The notes: generated by a model from the sequence alone, not told the origin. 64,000 nucleotides of DNA from 9FT-COMBO-48-23 sp964400675 (GCA_964400675.1 CAYNVO010000004.1:62001-126000); one strand, 5' to 3'. Shown: positions 24,101-33,176, counted from the stretch's first letter. Made by a program: numbers and translations.

Positions 24101-25596
24101 ATACTTGATATGATGTTATCGAATTCCATTACGAACTCGCTGCCAGGCACTGGCACGGGACGGCGTCTGCCGCTGGCATCGGGCTCGCCGAGCTCCATCT
24201 TTATACATTCTAGTTCCAGACGCCCGCCTTTCTTTTCACGTATTTCACTGGGCGCCGCCAGAAAGATGATATTTATGCCTTCGTGTAAAGCTGCTTCAAC
24301 CTCTTCCAGGGCAGCCGGCATCTCATCACGGGTGCGGCGGTAAATTATAGTGACCTTTTCGGTTCCAGTTCGAAGGGCACTCCGGGCACAGTCTATGGCG
24401 GCATTGCCACCGCCGATAACAGCTATGTTCTTGCCGATTTTTACTTTCTCACCGAGGTTAACCTTTCTTAGAAAAGCCACGCCGTCTATCACGGCCGGAT
24501 TGTCTTCTCCCTTGACGCCTATCTTGACTCCTTTGTGGGCGCCAGTGGCGATGAATACAGCATCATAGCCGCTGCTGAAAAGCTCATCCAGCGAATCGAC
24601 TCTGTGGCTGGTTTTTATCTCGACGCCCATGCCTTCGACTAATTTTATCTCGGCATCGAGGATGTCGCGCGGCAGGCGATAAGCAGGGATGCCGACACGC
24701 ATCATCCCGCCGGCTTGCGGCAGAGCTTCGAACACAGTTGGCTGATATCCCCACAAGGCCAGGTAGTGAGCAGTAGTAAGTCCCGCTGGCCCTGACCCTA
24801 CAACGGCTACTTTCCTGTTATTGCTCGGCGCCCGCTCGGGTAGGCTTAACTCACCAGCCTGCATCACCTCGTCAGCAGCAAACCTCTTGAGGTGGCATAT
24901 AGCAAGGGGCTCATCCACTTTTCCGCGCATACAACTGGTCTCGCAGGGATGAACGCAAACCCTGCCGCATACTGCCGGGAAGGGATTTTCCTCCCTGATA
25001 AGGTTCAGTGCCTCACGGTATTTTCCCTGCGCGATTAGCGCGACATAGCCCTGGACGCTGATATGAGCAGGACAGGCGATGGTACATGGCGAAGTCCCTC
25101 TTTTGCTTATTGCCAGGGCGTTGGGGATGGCCTGAGGGTAACGCTTGTAAATCGCTTTGCGCTTGGCAATGCCCTGCTCAAACTCGCTGGGTAATTGCAC
25201 CGGGCATACGTCAACACAATCACCGCAGGCGCTGCATTTTGCCAGGTCGACAAACCTCGGTCGTTTCAGCACCCTTGCCTTGAAATTGCCCTCTTCTCCT
25301 TCTAGAGCCATGAGTTGAGCATTGGATATAATTTCTATGTTTAAATGCCTTTCTACCTCTATCAGCTTTGGGGAAATCATGCACATGGAGCAATCGTTTG
25401 TGGGGAAGGTCTTGTCGAGCTGTGCCATCCGTCCGCCGATAGATGTGGTCTCTTCAACCAGATAAACCTTGAAACCTGAATTTGCTAGGTCCAGGGAGGA
25501 CTGCATGCCGCAGATACCTCCTCCCACCACCATGACGGCTCCCACTTTTTTACTGTCCTTGCTTCTGGATTTTGCTACCTTTGCCATGTTAAACAT
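21157..25596 (-). CDS. hdrA: Giant HdrA: duplicated heterodisulfide-reductase A with an inserted GltD/NfnB-like module
   Basis: About 1479 residues, more than twice a classical HdrA. Order seen: HdrA FAD domain (GGGICG at 25-30); ferredoxin-like CSACGDCVDVCP (121-132); a glutamate-synthase small-subunit/NfnB-like block (about 168-600) with PCTIACPAH, CGRVCVHPCETSC and GSGPAG; CLSCGICSECYQC; the rest of HdrA (IQCVGSRDETCG, SSVCCMYA); CRCGSNIARV; a second HdrA Rossmann (GGGLAG, about 1045) with IQCVGSREEDHMYCSRICC; and C-terminal CVGCLTCVRSC plus CQGCGICASVC clusters. Such HdrA proteins are flavin-based bifurcation hubs. I start at ATG 25596 (AGAAGG upstream) rather than 25665, which overlaps hdrB. 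Confidence 0.9.
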   Translation of the reverse strand: MFNMAKVAKSRSKDSKKVGAVMVVGGGICGMQSSLDLANSGFKVYLVEETTSIGGRMAQLDKTFPTNDCSMCMISPKLIEVERHLNIEIISNAQLMALEGEEGNFKARVLKRPRFVDLAKCSACGDCVDVCPVQLPSEFEQGIAKRKAIYKRYPQAIPNALAISKRGTSPCTIACPAHISVQGYVALIAQGKYREALNLIREENPFPAVCGRVCVHPCETSCMRGKVDEPLAICHLKRFAADEVMQAGELSLPERAPSNNRKVAVVGSGPAGLTTAHYLALWGYQPTVFEALPQAGGMMRVGIPAYRLPRDILDAEIKLVEGMGVEIKTSHRVDSLDELFSSGYDAVFIATGAHKGVKIGVKGEDNPAVIDGVAFLRKVNLGEKVKIGKNIAVIGGGNAAIDCARSALRTGTEKVTIIYRRTRDEMPAALEEVEAALHEGINIIFLAAPSEIREKKGGRLELECIKMELGEPDASGRRRPVPVPGSEFVMEFDNIISSIGQATDIPAGFKIHLGKGDVIQVNSKTLATSKQGVFAGGDVVTGPKYVIEAIAAGKEAAISIDRYLKGEDLEAGRERIFTEAEATIEGVEKRPRHEIPTISLAERNGNFSEVALNFTEEQARAEAERCLSCGICSECYQCVAVCQAKAIDHNMRMEELEIEVGSVVLAPGFEPFDATLKGEFGYGRMPNVVTSMEFERILSASGPFQGQVLRPSDGRHAVKIAWIQCVGSRDETCGHDYCSSVCCMYATKEAIIAQEHSSDIQPTIFYNDMRAFGKGFERYFESAKNNFGVRYARSIVSAVKELQQSNNLLLEYSTEDGQKVQEEFDMVVLSVGLVPSPSTKDLAERLSINLDRFGFCKTDELKPNMTSRPGIYVAGTFEAPMDIPESVMNASSAAALASEGIAAARGTMVTEKEYPQEMDTSEQEPRVGVFVCRCGSNIARVVDVPTLTEYASTLPNVVHAEENLYTCSTDTQRRIIDAINEKGINRVVVASCSPRTHEPLFQETIREAGLNKFLFEMANIRDQCSWVHATHPQEATDKAKDLVRMAVARAVTLEPLHMSPAPLTRSGLVIGGGLAGMTAALGLASQGFEAALVEREKELGGNLKNIYYTLEGSDPRALLASLLEQIEKEPRVKVYKGAAIKDFAGYVGNYKTVITTSEGKTEEIQHGVVILATGATEYKPAEYRYGESKGVLTQHEFEEMLISGKLDAKKLDSVAMIQCVGSREEDHMYCSRICCSQAIKNALKIKDINPDAEIYILYRDIRTYGMKELKYREARDRGVTFIRYDITRKPAVDEEDGRLKVAVFDTVLNRDILLAPDLLILSSAVRPQPDATEFASKLKLPLTQDGFYMEAHMKLRPLDFVNEGMFLCGLAHAPKFISESIVQAKGAVSRAVTILSKPHLMVGGIISVVDPENCVGCLTCVRSCPFGVPKINAEGVAYIEAAACQGCGICASVCPRKAIKVQHYADRQITAKSSVICSV

Positions 25597-25604
25597 TGCA
25601 CCTT

Positions 25605-26459
25605 CTAAATTAATTCTGCTCGACTTAACAGAGGCTGAGGGTCTAATGTGTGCCTGCGAAGCCACTTCTTAAATGATGGAATTTGAAAGGATATGCCCAT
25701 TAACTCGGTCACATAAAGTATGGGGATATGGTACTCCTTGCCGGTTTCCCTTGAGATTTCCTTCTGTGTACTATCCAGATTTGTCATACACATAGGACAG
25801 CTAACGGCGATGCAATCAGCACCCGCCTCTGTGGCCATGTCCAGTATCCTCTGCACCAGTTTCCAGGCCACATCCGGGCGTGTGAGGAGCAGACTGCCGC
25901 CGCAACAATCAGTCTTGTATGACCATTTCTTGACGTTGGCACCAAGGGTCTTGAGCACGTTGTCCATGCTTTGGGGGTCCTCTGGATTTCTGGCGTCAGT
26001 TACCCGTGGTGGCCTGGATGTCAGACAGCCATAGTAGCAAACCGGGCTCAAAGTGCTCAGGCTTTTTTTAGCCTTTGCGCTAATTAATTGCTCGCCCACA
26101 TTTTCCCAGAAGAAATCGGAGATGTGCTTGATCTGGATGCCTCCCTGTAACTTCTTCGAAACTTCTTCTACTTTTTCCCCGGCTGCGAGCTCTTTTTCGG
26201 CGACTTTCAATCGCTGGTAACAGGCTGCACAGGGGACTACCAGGTCCATTCCTGCGCTGGCAGCAATCTCGAGGTTTCGTGCGGCGAGAGATACAGCCAG
26301 CATGTCGTTGCTTGCATGGGCTGAAGAAGACCCGCAGCAGCTCCAGTCCTCCAACTCTTCCAGTTCAACTCCCAACTCCCGGCATACCATCTCAACGGAT
26401 TCACCGTATTCTCTAGCAGTGCCGTCAAGAGAACACCCAGGATAGTAAGAGACTTTCAT
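25605..26459 (-). CDS. hdrB: HdrB-like subunit (CCG-domain protein)
   Basis: The 284-residue protein has two CCG domains, the signature of heterodisulfide reductase subunit B: WSCCGSSSAH and CAACYQR in the first half, and CYYGC, DCCGGS and SCPMC in the second. These cysteines bind the noncubane [4Fe-4S] clusters where the disulfide, or another acceptor, is reduced. It is placed between hdrC and hdrA with gaps of 3 and 8 bases, so all three are one operon. In the MetFV complex of acetogens, HdrB links HdrC/HdrA to MetV instead of acting on CoM-S-S-CoB, which bacteria lack. Confidence 0.9.
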   Translation of the reverse strand: MKVSYYPGCSLDGTAREYGESVEMVCRELGVELEELEDWSCCGSSSAHASNDMLAVSLAARNLEIAASAGMDLVVPCAACYQRLKVAEKELAAGEKVEEVSKKLQGGIQIKHISDFFWENVGEQLISAKAKKSLSTLSPVCYYGCLTSRPPRVTDARNPEDPQSMDNVLKTLGANVKKWSYKTDCCGGSLLLTRPDVAWKLVQRILDMATEAGADCIAVSCPMCMTNLDSTQKEISRETGKEYHIPILYVTELMGISFQIPSFKKWLRRHTLDPQPLLSRAELI

Positions 26460-26462
26460 GGC

Positions 26463-27035
26463 TTACCCTCGTTTCTCCGCCTTCTTGAACAAAGATTTCA
26501 CCTGCCCCAGCCCCCTGACTCGACTTGGTATTGGTTTAATTTTGCCTTTAAGGAACATCCCCAGTCCTTTGCTGGCTTGCTTTATTAGCCCGGCGGGCCC
26601 CTCAGCTTTCAGATAATAGGTGAGAGCCATTTCCATCTCGGCTACACGCCCGTGCCTGCGTATTGAGGAAAGGAATGCTGAGTGGAAGACGGGGATATTA
26701 TGCTGTGATGTTTTATTTCCTTTGCGCTGTGCCATCTGCCTGAGTGTATCCATAATATGGGCAATGTCGATGCCGTTAGGGCATCTGGTGGTACATGTCT
26801 CGCAAGAAGCACAGACCCAGATAGTGTCGCTACTCAGGACCTCGTCTTTTAGACCCATGTGGACTGAGCGGATAAGCTTATGGGGGACTATGTCCATGGC
26901 GAATGTGACCGGGCAGCCGTTGGTGCATTTTTCACATTGAAAACAGGCAGAGACCTTTTCTCCGCTTAGCTCCTCGACTTCCTTGCGAAACTTAGAATCA
27001 GGTTTGACTGGTTGAGGTAATTGTGCAATCACCAT
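26463..27035 (-). CDS. hdrC: HdrC-like subunit (two [4Fe-4S] clusters)
   Basis: The 190-residue protein carries two classical four-cysteine clusters, CFQCEKCTNGCP and CASCETCTTRCP, followed by a helical domain. This is the HdrC arrangement that wires HdrA to HdrB. GAGGAA lies before the ATG. It is the first gene of the apparent operon hdrC-hdrB-hdrA-mvhD-metV-metF-FAH. The tail is slightly longer than usual and basic (KGKIKPIPSRVRG). Confidence 0.9.
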   Translation of the reverse strand: MVIAQLPQPVKPDSKFRKEVEELSGEKVSACFQCEKCTNGCPVTFAMDIVPHKLIRSVHMGLKDEVLSSDTIWVCASCETCTTRCPNGIDIAHIMDTLRQMAQRKGNKTSQHNIPVFHSAFLSSIRRHGRVAEMEMALTYYLKAEGPAGLIKQASKGLGMFLKGKIKPIPSRVRGLGQVKSLFKKAEKRG

Positions 27036-27552
27036 ATATCTATATTCCTCTGCGGTTTATGTCAGCCTATCTAATGTGGAAGTAGTGCCAACCTCGAATC
27101 TCAGATGTTTACCTTTGAACACACATAATTATACATAAACGCACTCTAAATATATGAACATGAGTCCCCCGAAGAATGCGTACTTAAGCCGAGCCAACCA
27201 ACAGCAAATTGTACATCTTTACCACAGAACAGGTCAAACAGTTTTTAGCAGGTAGTGAGACACTCGAGTTCGGGGGAGTACCGGTTTTGACGCAACACGA
27301 CGAGCATGTCGGGGGAAGAGGTTTTAAAGAGGGGCGAAACATATCTTTGGTCTTTAGTCTATGCTCCTCGTTACAATAGCCAGGGGAATAGGAAGTTTAT
27401 GGCAACTTACCTCTTTTCATTAGCACCTTGCTTTTATGCTAACTGAGGTTATCTCGCTCGATGATTAGGATGTCAGAACCGTGGTTGCTTCGTTTCATCA
27501 CCGCCTTAACAATGTCTTAATATTTCCATGTTAGAGTGATATTTGCTAAACT
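27036..27552. other. Non-coding gap between the hdr operon and the efflux operon
   Basis: This 517-base divergent intergenic stretch should contain the promoters of both operons. I see no convincing gene, tRNA, riboswitch or long inverted repeat in it. No consensus -35/-10 pair with correct spacing stands out. Confidence 0.4.
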
Positions 27553-29490
27553 GTGTGGAAAAACGTGGACAGAATAGTTAATAGATTAGTTACCATTATT
27601 TGCATATCTGCCCTCTTTGTTTCGGGTATTAGCTGCGCCTCAAAACCAAACTCGCCGGAAACAGCCAAGCAGGTTGCTACTGTTCAGCAAGGCAATCTTA
27701 CAGTGTCTGTCTCGGTGGACGGCAGTCTGGTCATGCCCCAGGCGTTTAATTTGCTCTTCGGTGCCCCGGGCGATGTCAATGACGTGCTGGTGGAAGAGGG
27801 GGATTTCGTCAGGGAAGGGACAGTACTGGCATGGCTGGATAACACGACGCAGCGATTGGATGTGCAATCCTCCAATAACAGTGTGCAGACGGTTTTAAGC
27901 AACCTTTATCAGACCGTGCCGCTGCTGCCCCAGTTTCCGGATCAACTTTATGCTAGCACTACAACTCCTCCTGAGACCACTACTGTTTGGGGTCGTGTTC
28001 CGCTTCCACTTCCAGTGCCTCCTGGATACTGGGGTTTAGTGCCTAGTGGGACCGTTACCACGCCTGGCAAGACTACTATTAAACCTATACCTAATACACT
28101 CTTTTCAGGTGTTGGCTATCCATCTTATTACCCCAATGCCACGGCTCTGTCGTCCTTTACATGGGCGCAGGATGAGATTATCCGGGCGCGTGAACTGTTG
28201 AAGGCAGATAACTATGCTGAGGCTGCATCTGAGTTGTATGTGGCTGTAGCCGACCTGGAAGCCTGTATACAAATACTTGAGGATACCATAAATAATCCAA
28301 AGTCGGGTCTGGGCAACACGGCGCAGTTTGTGCCCGATGATGAAGCTGGCATAATTGCTTTGCAGCTCCAGGCAGACCTGTCGTTCGCTGTATCTTATAT
28401 CTTGGAGCTGCGCAAGGCGGTTGAACTGATAAAGCAGGGGCAGGCGGATATGGAAACGGTCAGGGGATTGATTGCCCAGGAGAAATATGAGGAAGCGAAT
28501 GCCATGTTCGCCCCGCTTTTCAAGCGTACAAACGACATCGGCAAAGCAGTAGTCAACAATATCAACGTGATAAAAACGCACAACTATACTAGCGTTTACG
28601 GCGAAGACATAAGCCTGTATTTTTATGAAGCTGCAGAGGAAAAATTGAATGCGGCGCTTAAAGGCATAGAAAAGGATGGTCTGGACTCGCCTGAACTGCG
28701 TGACAACCTGCGTATCGCTCAACACTATATGCAAATCTGCAACAGCATTTTAGGCAGCAACTACTATGTATTGCAGCATGGACTCTCCCTGCAAGACGAG
28801 CAGCAGTACAAGGTTGACCTGGCAAAGGCCTCAGTCACACTCGGGAACTCCAAGGACAACTTTCTCAAGACGGCGATACTGGCTCCTTTTGATGGCACGG
28901 TGGTCAGCGTAGGCGTCAAGAAAAATGACGTACTTTCTGCCGTCGACTACGCGTCCAAGGTTGCCGTACAACTTGTAGATACCAGCCAGATTAAGTTTCA
29001 GGGCTCGGTTGATGAGATAGACATTTTAAAAATAAAGGCGGGGCAAAAAGCCAGTATCACCGTGGATGCCGTGCCCAATACAACTTTTACGGGCACGGTT
29101 TCGTTCATTTCGCCCTATGGCACGCCTGACGCTAATAATGTTGTTAAATTTCCGGTAACCATAAAGCTTGACCCCACTGACGTAGCGCTCAAGGGCAGCC
29201 TTACCGCCACGGCTGATATTTCTGTATACAGTGTGGAAAATGTGTTGCTGGTGCCTTTGTCGGCAGTTACCACCATCTCTGCTGGGTCTTTTGTCACAGT
29301 AATTGATGAAGCGACAGGCAAGACGGAAGAAAGACAGGTTACCTTCGGTGGTAAAAACTTGCAGTTTGCCGAGGTATTATCAGGCTTAAGGGAGGGAGAT
29401 AAAGTAATCGTCGAAGAGAAGATAACAGGGGCACCTATAATAACTGGTTTTCCAACACGGTCTTCTGGAAGTCCGCCGCCGAGCAGATAG
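27553..29490 (+). CDS. Efflux periplasmic-adaptor-type lipoprotein (HlyD/MacA family), long form
   Basis: About 645 residues. An N-terminal signal segment ends near a cysteine (VSGISCASK), followed by a biotinyl-lipoyl-like half (VLVEEGDFVREGTVLAWLD). A long helical insert holds repeated A/E/L-rich hairpins (about 190-400). Then come the second lipoyl half (FDGTVVSVGVKKNDVLS), a beta-barrel and the membrane-proximal domain (AEVLSGLREGDKVIVEE). Adaptors of this fold bridge an ABC permease to extracellular parts; in a monoderm they probably sit on the outer face of the membrane as lipoproteins. The start is GTG 27553 with no clear ribosome-binding site. The following paralogue begins one base after its stop. 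Confidence 0.75.
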   Translation: MWKNVDRIVNRLVTIICISALFVSGISCASKPNSPETAKQVATVQQGNLTVSVSVDGSLVMPQAFNLLFGAPGDVNDVLVEEGDFVREGTVLAWLDNTTQRLDVQSSNNSVQTVLSNLYQTVPLLPQFPDQLYASTTTPPETTTVWGRVPLPLPVPPGYWGLVPSGTVTTPGKTTIKPIPNTLFSGVGYPSYYPNATALSSFTWAQDEIIRARELLKADNYAEAASELYVAVADLEACIQILEDTINNPKSGLGNTAQFVPDDEAGIIALQLQADLSFAVSYILELRKAVELIKQGQADMETVRGLIAQEKYEEANAMFAPLFKRTNDIGKAVVNNINVIKTHNYTSVYGEDISLYFYEAAEEKLNAALKGIEKDGLDSPELRDNLRIAQHYMQICNSILGSNYYVLQHGLSLQDEQQYKVDLAKASVTLGNSKDNFLKTAILAPFDGTVVSVGVKKNDVLSAVDYASKVAVQLVDTSQIKFQGSVDEIDILKIKAGQKASITVDAVPNTTFTGTVSFISPYGTPDANNVVKFPVTIKLDPTDVALKGSLTATADISVYSVENVLLVPLSAVTTISAGSFVTVIDEATGKTEERQVTFGGKNLQFAEVLSGLREGDKVIVEEKITGAPIITGFPTRSSGSPPPSR

Positions 29491-29491
29491 T

Positions 29492-31198
29492 ATGATGGGA
29501 AAAAGGCTGATAACTGTATTTGTAACAACTATGGGTTTGCTCTCCCTGTTGTTGGGTGGCTGCAGTAAAGCCGCGACAACACCCGGGCAGATTTTTGAGG
29601 TGACAAGGGGAGACCTCGATGTCATAGTGTCTGCCGATGGTAATCTGACGATGCCCGATGAGTTCGACCTGCGTTTTGGGACCAATGGGCAGGTCGATGA
29701 AATACTGGTGGAAGAAGGCGACAAGGTCAATCAGGGTGCACTTCTGGCTAAGCTTGACAGCTCAGCCCAGATGAATGCAATTAAGACAGCACTGTTTAGC
29801 ATACAGACGGCGCAAAACACCATCGCATTTGGCTGTGGCACCGACCACCTTCCTTACAATTACCCGGATTTAAGCGTACCACGCATATTTGATGAGGCAC
29901 AAAAAGATTTGAATAGAGCCGTTAGCTATTTCAAGCAGGGAAACTACAAGGACGCCGGGTATTATTTAATTATGGCTTATTTCGACGTCGAAGTTGGCGA
30001 AAATCTGATTAAATCCAAACCCAATGCCGCCGTGTTAGCCGGAGCTAAGATAAATTCAACTTACTATCCCGACCCTTATGCGGGCACCTCCGTAACTGCG
30101 CTGCCCAGTGATGAGAATGATAAGATGGTGGTTAAATACCTGCAGAGTTATCGGCAGAAGCTGCTGGATATCAGCAATAGCATGAAACTCGGGGATTATG
30201 AAAAAGTTGCACGTGAACTCGATGCTGCCCAGCAGGAAATGTTAACCGCTTACCAGCTAGCCAAGAGCACGATATCTATCAAGAGCAGGTTCGTTTTTGA
30301 GTTCGCCGACACCCCCACCAGCGTTGCCTTTCTGCAATCGTCTCTGCGTGCATTGCAGGAGCTGGAGGATTATCTGGCACAGAATGATGCTCAAGCGATA
30401 GAGGCTGCCAAGCAGCTGTATATCGCCAAGCTTAACCTGCTTGTTGGGCGAGATGTACTGGAAAATCAGACGCTGATTTTTGAGAGTGGAGGCGGTATCA
30501 ACTGGAAGACATTGCAGCAATACAACCTTAGCCTGCAAAGCGCCGAAATAGCTTTGTACAAGGCAAAGCAGGATATCATGAAGACAGCTATCATAGCCCC
30601 TTCCGACGGTACTGTGGTCAGTGTAGACCTTAAAAAATCCTCTGTCCTTTCTGCGCAGGACTATTCATCCAAGACAGCCATCAAGCTTGTCGATACCGGC
30701 TCGATAAGATTCCAGGGACTTGTTGATGAAATCGACATTATGAAAGTCCAACCCGGACAAAAAGCTAAAATCACCGTGGATGCGATACCGAACAAGGTAT
30801 TTACCGGAATGGTGAAATTTATCTCTCCCTTTGGTACGCAGTCCGGTAATGTTATTAAATTTGCTGTTACAGTTGACCTGGACTCATATGATGCAGAACT
30901 CAGGGGTGGCTTAACCGCCACTGCCGATATAGACATATACAACGCTAAGAACGTATTGCTGGTGCCAGTATCTGTAATTGTAAATACACCTTCGGGACAT
31001 GTGATAGCAGTTGTTAACGAGGCTACTGGACAGCCCGAATTCAGGAAGGTTACTTTAGGGCAACAGACCTTCCAGTATGCTGAGGTGCTATCGGGGTTAA
31101 ATGAAGGAGATAAAGTAACAGTTTCGGAATATGTACCCGGCACCAGTACATCGGGCCAGGGGACTCCGCGCGGAGCCCCCGGCGTTCCAATTCACTAA
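29492..31198 (+). CDS. Second efflux adaptor lipoprotein, paralogue of the preceding gene
   Basis: The 568-residue protein starts with a lipoprotein signal, MMGKRLITVFVTTMGLLSLL followed by GGCSKA, which fits a lipobox (L-G-G-C). It has the same domain order as its neighbour: lipoyl half (ILVEEGDKVNQGALLAKLD), helical insert (about 120-340), second lipoyl half (SDGTVVSVDLKKSSVLS), beta-barrel and membrane-proximal end (AEVLSGLNEGDKVTVSE). The two share long stretches such as VDEID, GQKA-ITVDA and LTATADI-Y, indicating tandem duplication. The C-terminus is Gly/Pro-rich. It probably works with the MacB-like transporter encoded next. Confidence 0.8.
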   Translation: MMGKRLITVFVTTMGLLSLLLGGCSKAATTPGQIFEVTRGDLDVIVSADGNLTMPDEFDLRFGTNGQVDEILVEEGDKVNQGALLAKLDSSAQMNAIKTALFSIQTAQNTIAFGCGTDHLPYNYPDLSVPRIFDEAQKDLNRAVSYFKQGNYKDAGYYLIMAYFDVEVGENLIKSKPNAAVLAGAKINSTYYPDPYAGTSVTALPSDENDKMVVKYLQSYRQKLLDISNSMKLGDYEKVARELDAAQQEMLTAYQLAKSTISIKSRFVFEFADTPTSVAFLQSSLRALQELEDYLAQNDAQAIEAAKQLYIAKLNLLVGRDVLENQTLIFESGGGINWKTLQQYNLSLQSAEIALYKAKQDIMKTAIIAPSDGTVVSVDLKKSSVLSAQDYSSKTAIKLVDTGSIRFQGLVDEIDIMKVQPGQKAKITVDAIPNKVFTGMVKFISPFGTQSGNVIKFAVTVDLDSYDAELRGGLTATADIDIYNAKNVLLVPVSVIVNTPSGHVIAVVNEATGQPEFRKVTLGQQTFQYAEVLSGLNEGDKVTVSEYVPGTSTSGQGTPRGAPGVPIH

Positions 31199-31247
31199 TA
31201 GGGCGGCCCTGTGCATGACATAATCTTTATAAATTTGGTGTCAACGA

Positions 31248-31916
31248 ATGATTGAACTGAACAATGTAACCAAGATATACGACTTAGGCGAGATAAAGGT
31301 GAATGCCCTGGATAACGTCTCTTTTCGCTGTGAAAAAGGTGAGGTGGTTTCCATCATGGGCCCATCCGGTTCCGGGAAGTCTACGCTATTGAATATACTT
31401 GGCTGTCTTGACAAGCCGACCAGTGGCAAATACTCGCTGGAAGGGCAGGATGTATCCAGACTTACTGATAATCAACTGGCAGTGATACGAAACAGGAAAT
31501 TGGGCTTTGTTTTCCAGTCTTACAATCTCTTGCCGAAAATAACTGCGCTGGAGAATGTGGAATTGCCGATGGTATATGCTGGTCAGGGGCACAGGAGGGA
31601 GAGCGCCCTTGCGGCGCTGGAATCGGTCGGCATTGGCAATAGGGCACGTCATCACCCCAGCGAGATGTCCGGTGGCGAGCAGCAGAGGGTGGCAATCGCC
31701 CGTTGCTTGGTAAATAATCCTCTGGTAATACTCGCTGATGAACCAACGGGTAATCTGGATACTCACTCGAGCCAGAATATCATGTCCATTTTGCTTGAGC
31801 AGAGCAATAAAGGCATAACCATAATCGTGGTGACTCATGAAGAAGACATAGCGGCATATACTCAGAGGACTATATATCTCAGGGATGGGAATATAGTCGA
31901 GGAAAAAAAGCGATGA
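31248..31916 (+). CDS. ABC transporter ATP-binding protein, MacB/LolD type
   Basis: The 222-residue nucleotide-binding protein has Walker A GPSGSGKS, the Q-loop in FVFQSYNLLP, signature MSGGEQQRVAIARCL, Walker B VILADEPTGNLD and the H-loop THEED. Its sequence style (NLLPKITALENVELPM) is that of MacB, LolD and FtsE exporters. Its stop overlaps the permease start by four bases (ATGA). The upstream adaptors and downstream permease make a MacAB-like exporter; the substrate may be a peptide, antibiotic or lipoprotein (not determinable). Confidence 0.9.
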   Translation: MIELNNVTKIYDLGEIKVNALDNVSFRCEKGEVVSIMGPSGSGKSTLLNILGCLDKPTSGKYSLEGQDVSRLTDNQLAVIRNRKLGFVFQSYNLLPKITALENVELPMVYAGQGHRRESALAALESVGIGNRARHHPSEMSGGEQQRVAIARCLVNNPLVILADEPTGNLDTHSSQNIMSILLEQSNKGITIIVVTHEEDIAAYTQRTIYLRDGNIVEEKKR

Positions 31917-33118
31917 ACATATGGGAGAGCGTGAGGACAGCCTGGAAATCCATATTTTCCAATAAGCTGCGGTCTTCTCTCACCATGCTGGGCATCATAA
32001 TCGGTGTAAGTGCCGTGGTGCTGATGGTGGCTCTGGGTACGGGGTTTCAGGTCAGTATGCAGCAAACTTTCGAGAACTTGGGGGCTAGCGCTCTTTATGT
32101 ATATAGCTCGACAGATAAGACGGTAAAAACTTTGCGCCCGCTCACGATTGAGGATGCGCAAGCCCTGGAAAATAAAGCATTAGCTCCGGCAATAGCCGTG
32201 GTTTCACCGGCGCTCAACGCAGGCGTAAGCGCGTCTTACGGTAACAACAATGTGAATGTGCAGGCTACTGGCGTCACTCCGATGATAACACAAATAAAGA
32301 GTTATAACCTTGAAGGAGGTAGATTCATATCTGACCAGGATGTGACAGCAAGAGAGAACGTGGTGGTGCTTGGCTACCAGACAGTTTTGGACTTATTTGG
32401 CAGCCAGGCCCCTCTGGGTCAGAGCATACGTATTGGAGGCATGAAATTCCAGGTCGTCGGATTTATTGAAAAAATGGGCGGTTTTGCCGGGGATAGCTAT
32501 ATACTGATGCCTCTTACCACCATGCAGTCCAAAATATCTGGCGGCAGCAGTATCCAACAGATTGCAGTAAAGGCAGTCAGCCCCGATAAGGTGGATGCTG
32601 CTATTGCGCAAATAACTGCAATAATGCGAGCCCGGCATTATATCGCTCCGGGGGCTGCGGATGATTTCCAGATTAGAGACATGCGCGAGGTACTGGAAAG
32701 CATGCAAGACCAGCTGGCTGCATTCTCGTTTTTCCTGAGCAGCGTCGGCGCCATATCACTGATTGTTGGTGGCATCGGCATCATGAATATCATGCTGGTT
32801 TCAGTAACGGAGCGCACACGGGAAATCGGCATACGTAAAGCTATCGGTGCAAAAAGGCGTGATATTTTAGTCCAATTCCTCATTGAAGCGGCGACTTTGA
32901 GTCTATCCGGCGGCTTGGTCGGCCTGCTACTGGCACTACTTCTATCGATGGGTATGCAAAATGTGCCTATGGGGAACTTGACTATCGCGGCTAAAATTTC
33001 GGTGGGTGTCGTTATCCTGGCGCTTACTGTATCAATTGGAATTGGCGTTATTTCTGGTACCTACCCTGCCTTCAGGGCTGCCAAGCTGGATCCCATAGAA
33101 TCTCTACGGCATGAATAG
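31913..33118 (+). CDS. ABC transporter permease, MacB/FtsX family
   Basis: The 401-residue permease has an N-terminal transmembrane helix (LTMLGIIIGVSAVVLMVAL), a large extracytoplasmic MacB-core domain (about 45-260) and three C-terminal helices with the FtsX-type segment TERTREIGIRKAIGAKRRDI. This is the four-helix MacB layout. The translational overlap with the ATPase gene shows that they are partners. The periplasmic-type domain would bind the adaptor lipoproteins encoded just upstream. Confidence 0.9.
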   Translation: MNIWESVRTAWKSIFSNKLRSSLTMLGIIIGVSAVVLMVALGTGFQVSMQQTFENLGASALYVYSSTDKTVKTLRPLTIEDAQALENKALAPAIAVVSPALNAGVSASYGNNNVNVQATGVTPMITQIKSYNLEGGRFISDQDVTARENVVVLGYQTVLDLFGSQAPLGQSIRIGGMKFQVVGFIEKMGGFAGDSYILMPLTTMQSKISGGSSIQQIAVKAVSPDKVDAAIAQITAIMRARHYIAPGAADDFQIRDMREVLESMQDQLAAFSFFLSSVGAISLIVGGIGIMNIMLVSVTERTREIGIRKAIGAKRRDILVQFLIEAATLSLSGGLVGLLLALLLSMGMQNVPMGNLTIAAKISVGVVILALTVSIGIGVISGTYPAFRAAKLDPIESLRHE

Positions 33119-33176
33119 AACTTGTCTGCAGATGTCATGCTTTGCAATCCTTATACCCCTCTGGTTTATGATATCC

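Noticed and set aside
27036..27552. Possible riboswitch or small RNA in the 517-base gap
   Set aside because: No conserved blocks, no strong terminator hairpin and no clear promoter pair were seen.
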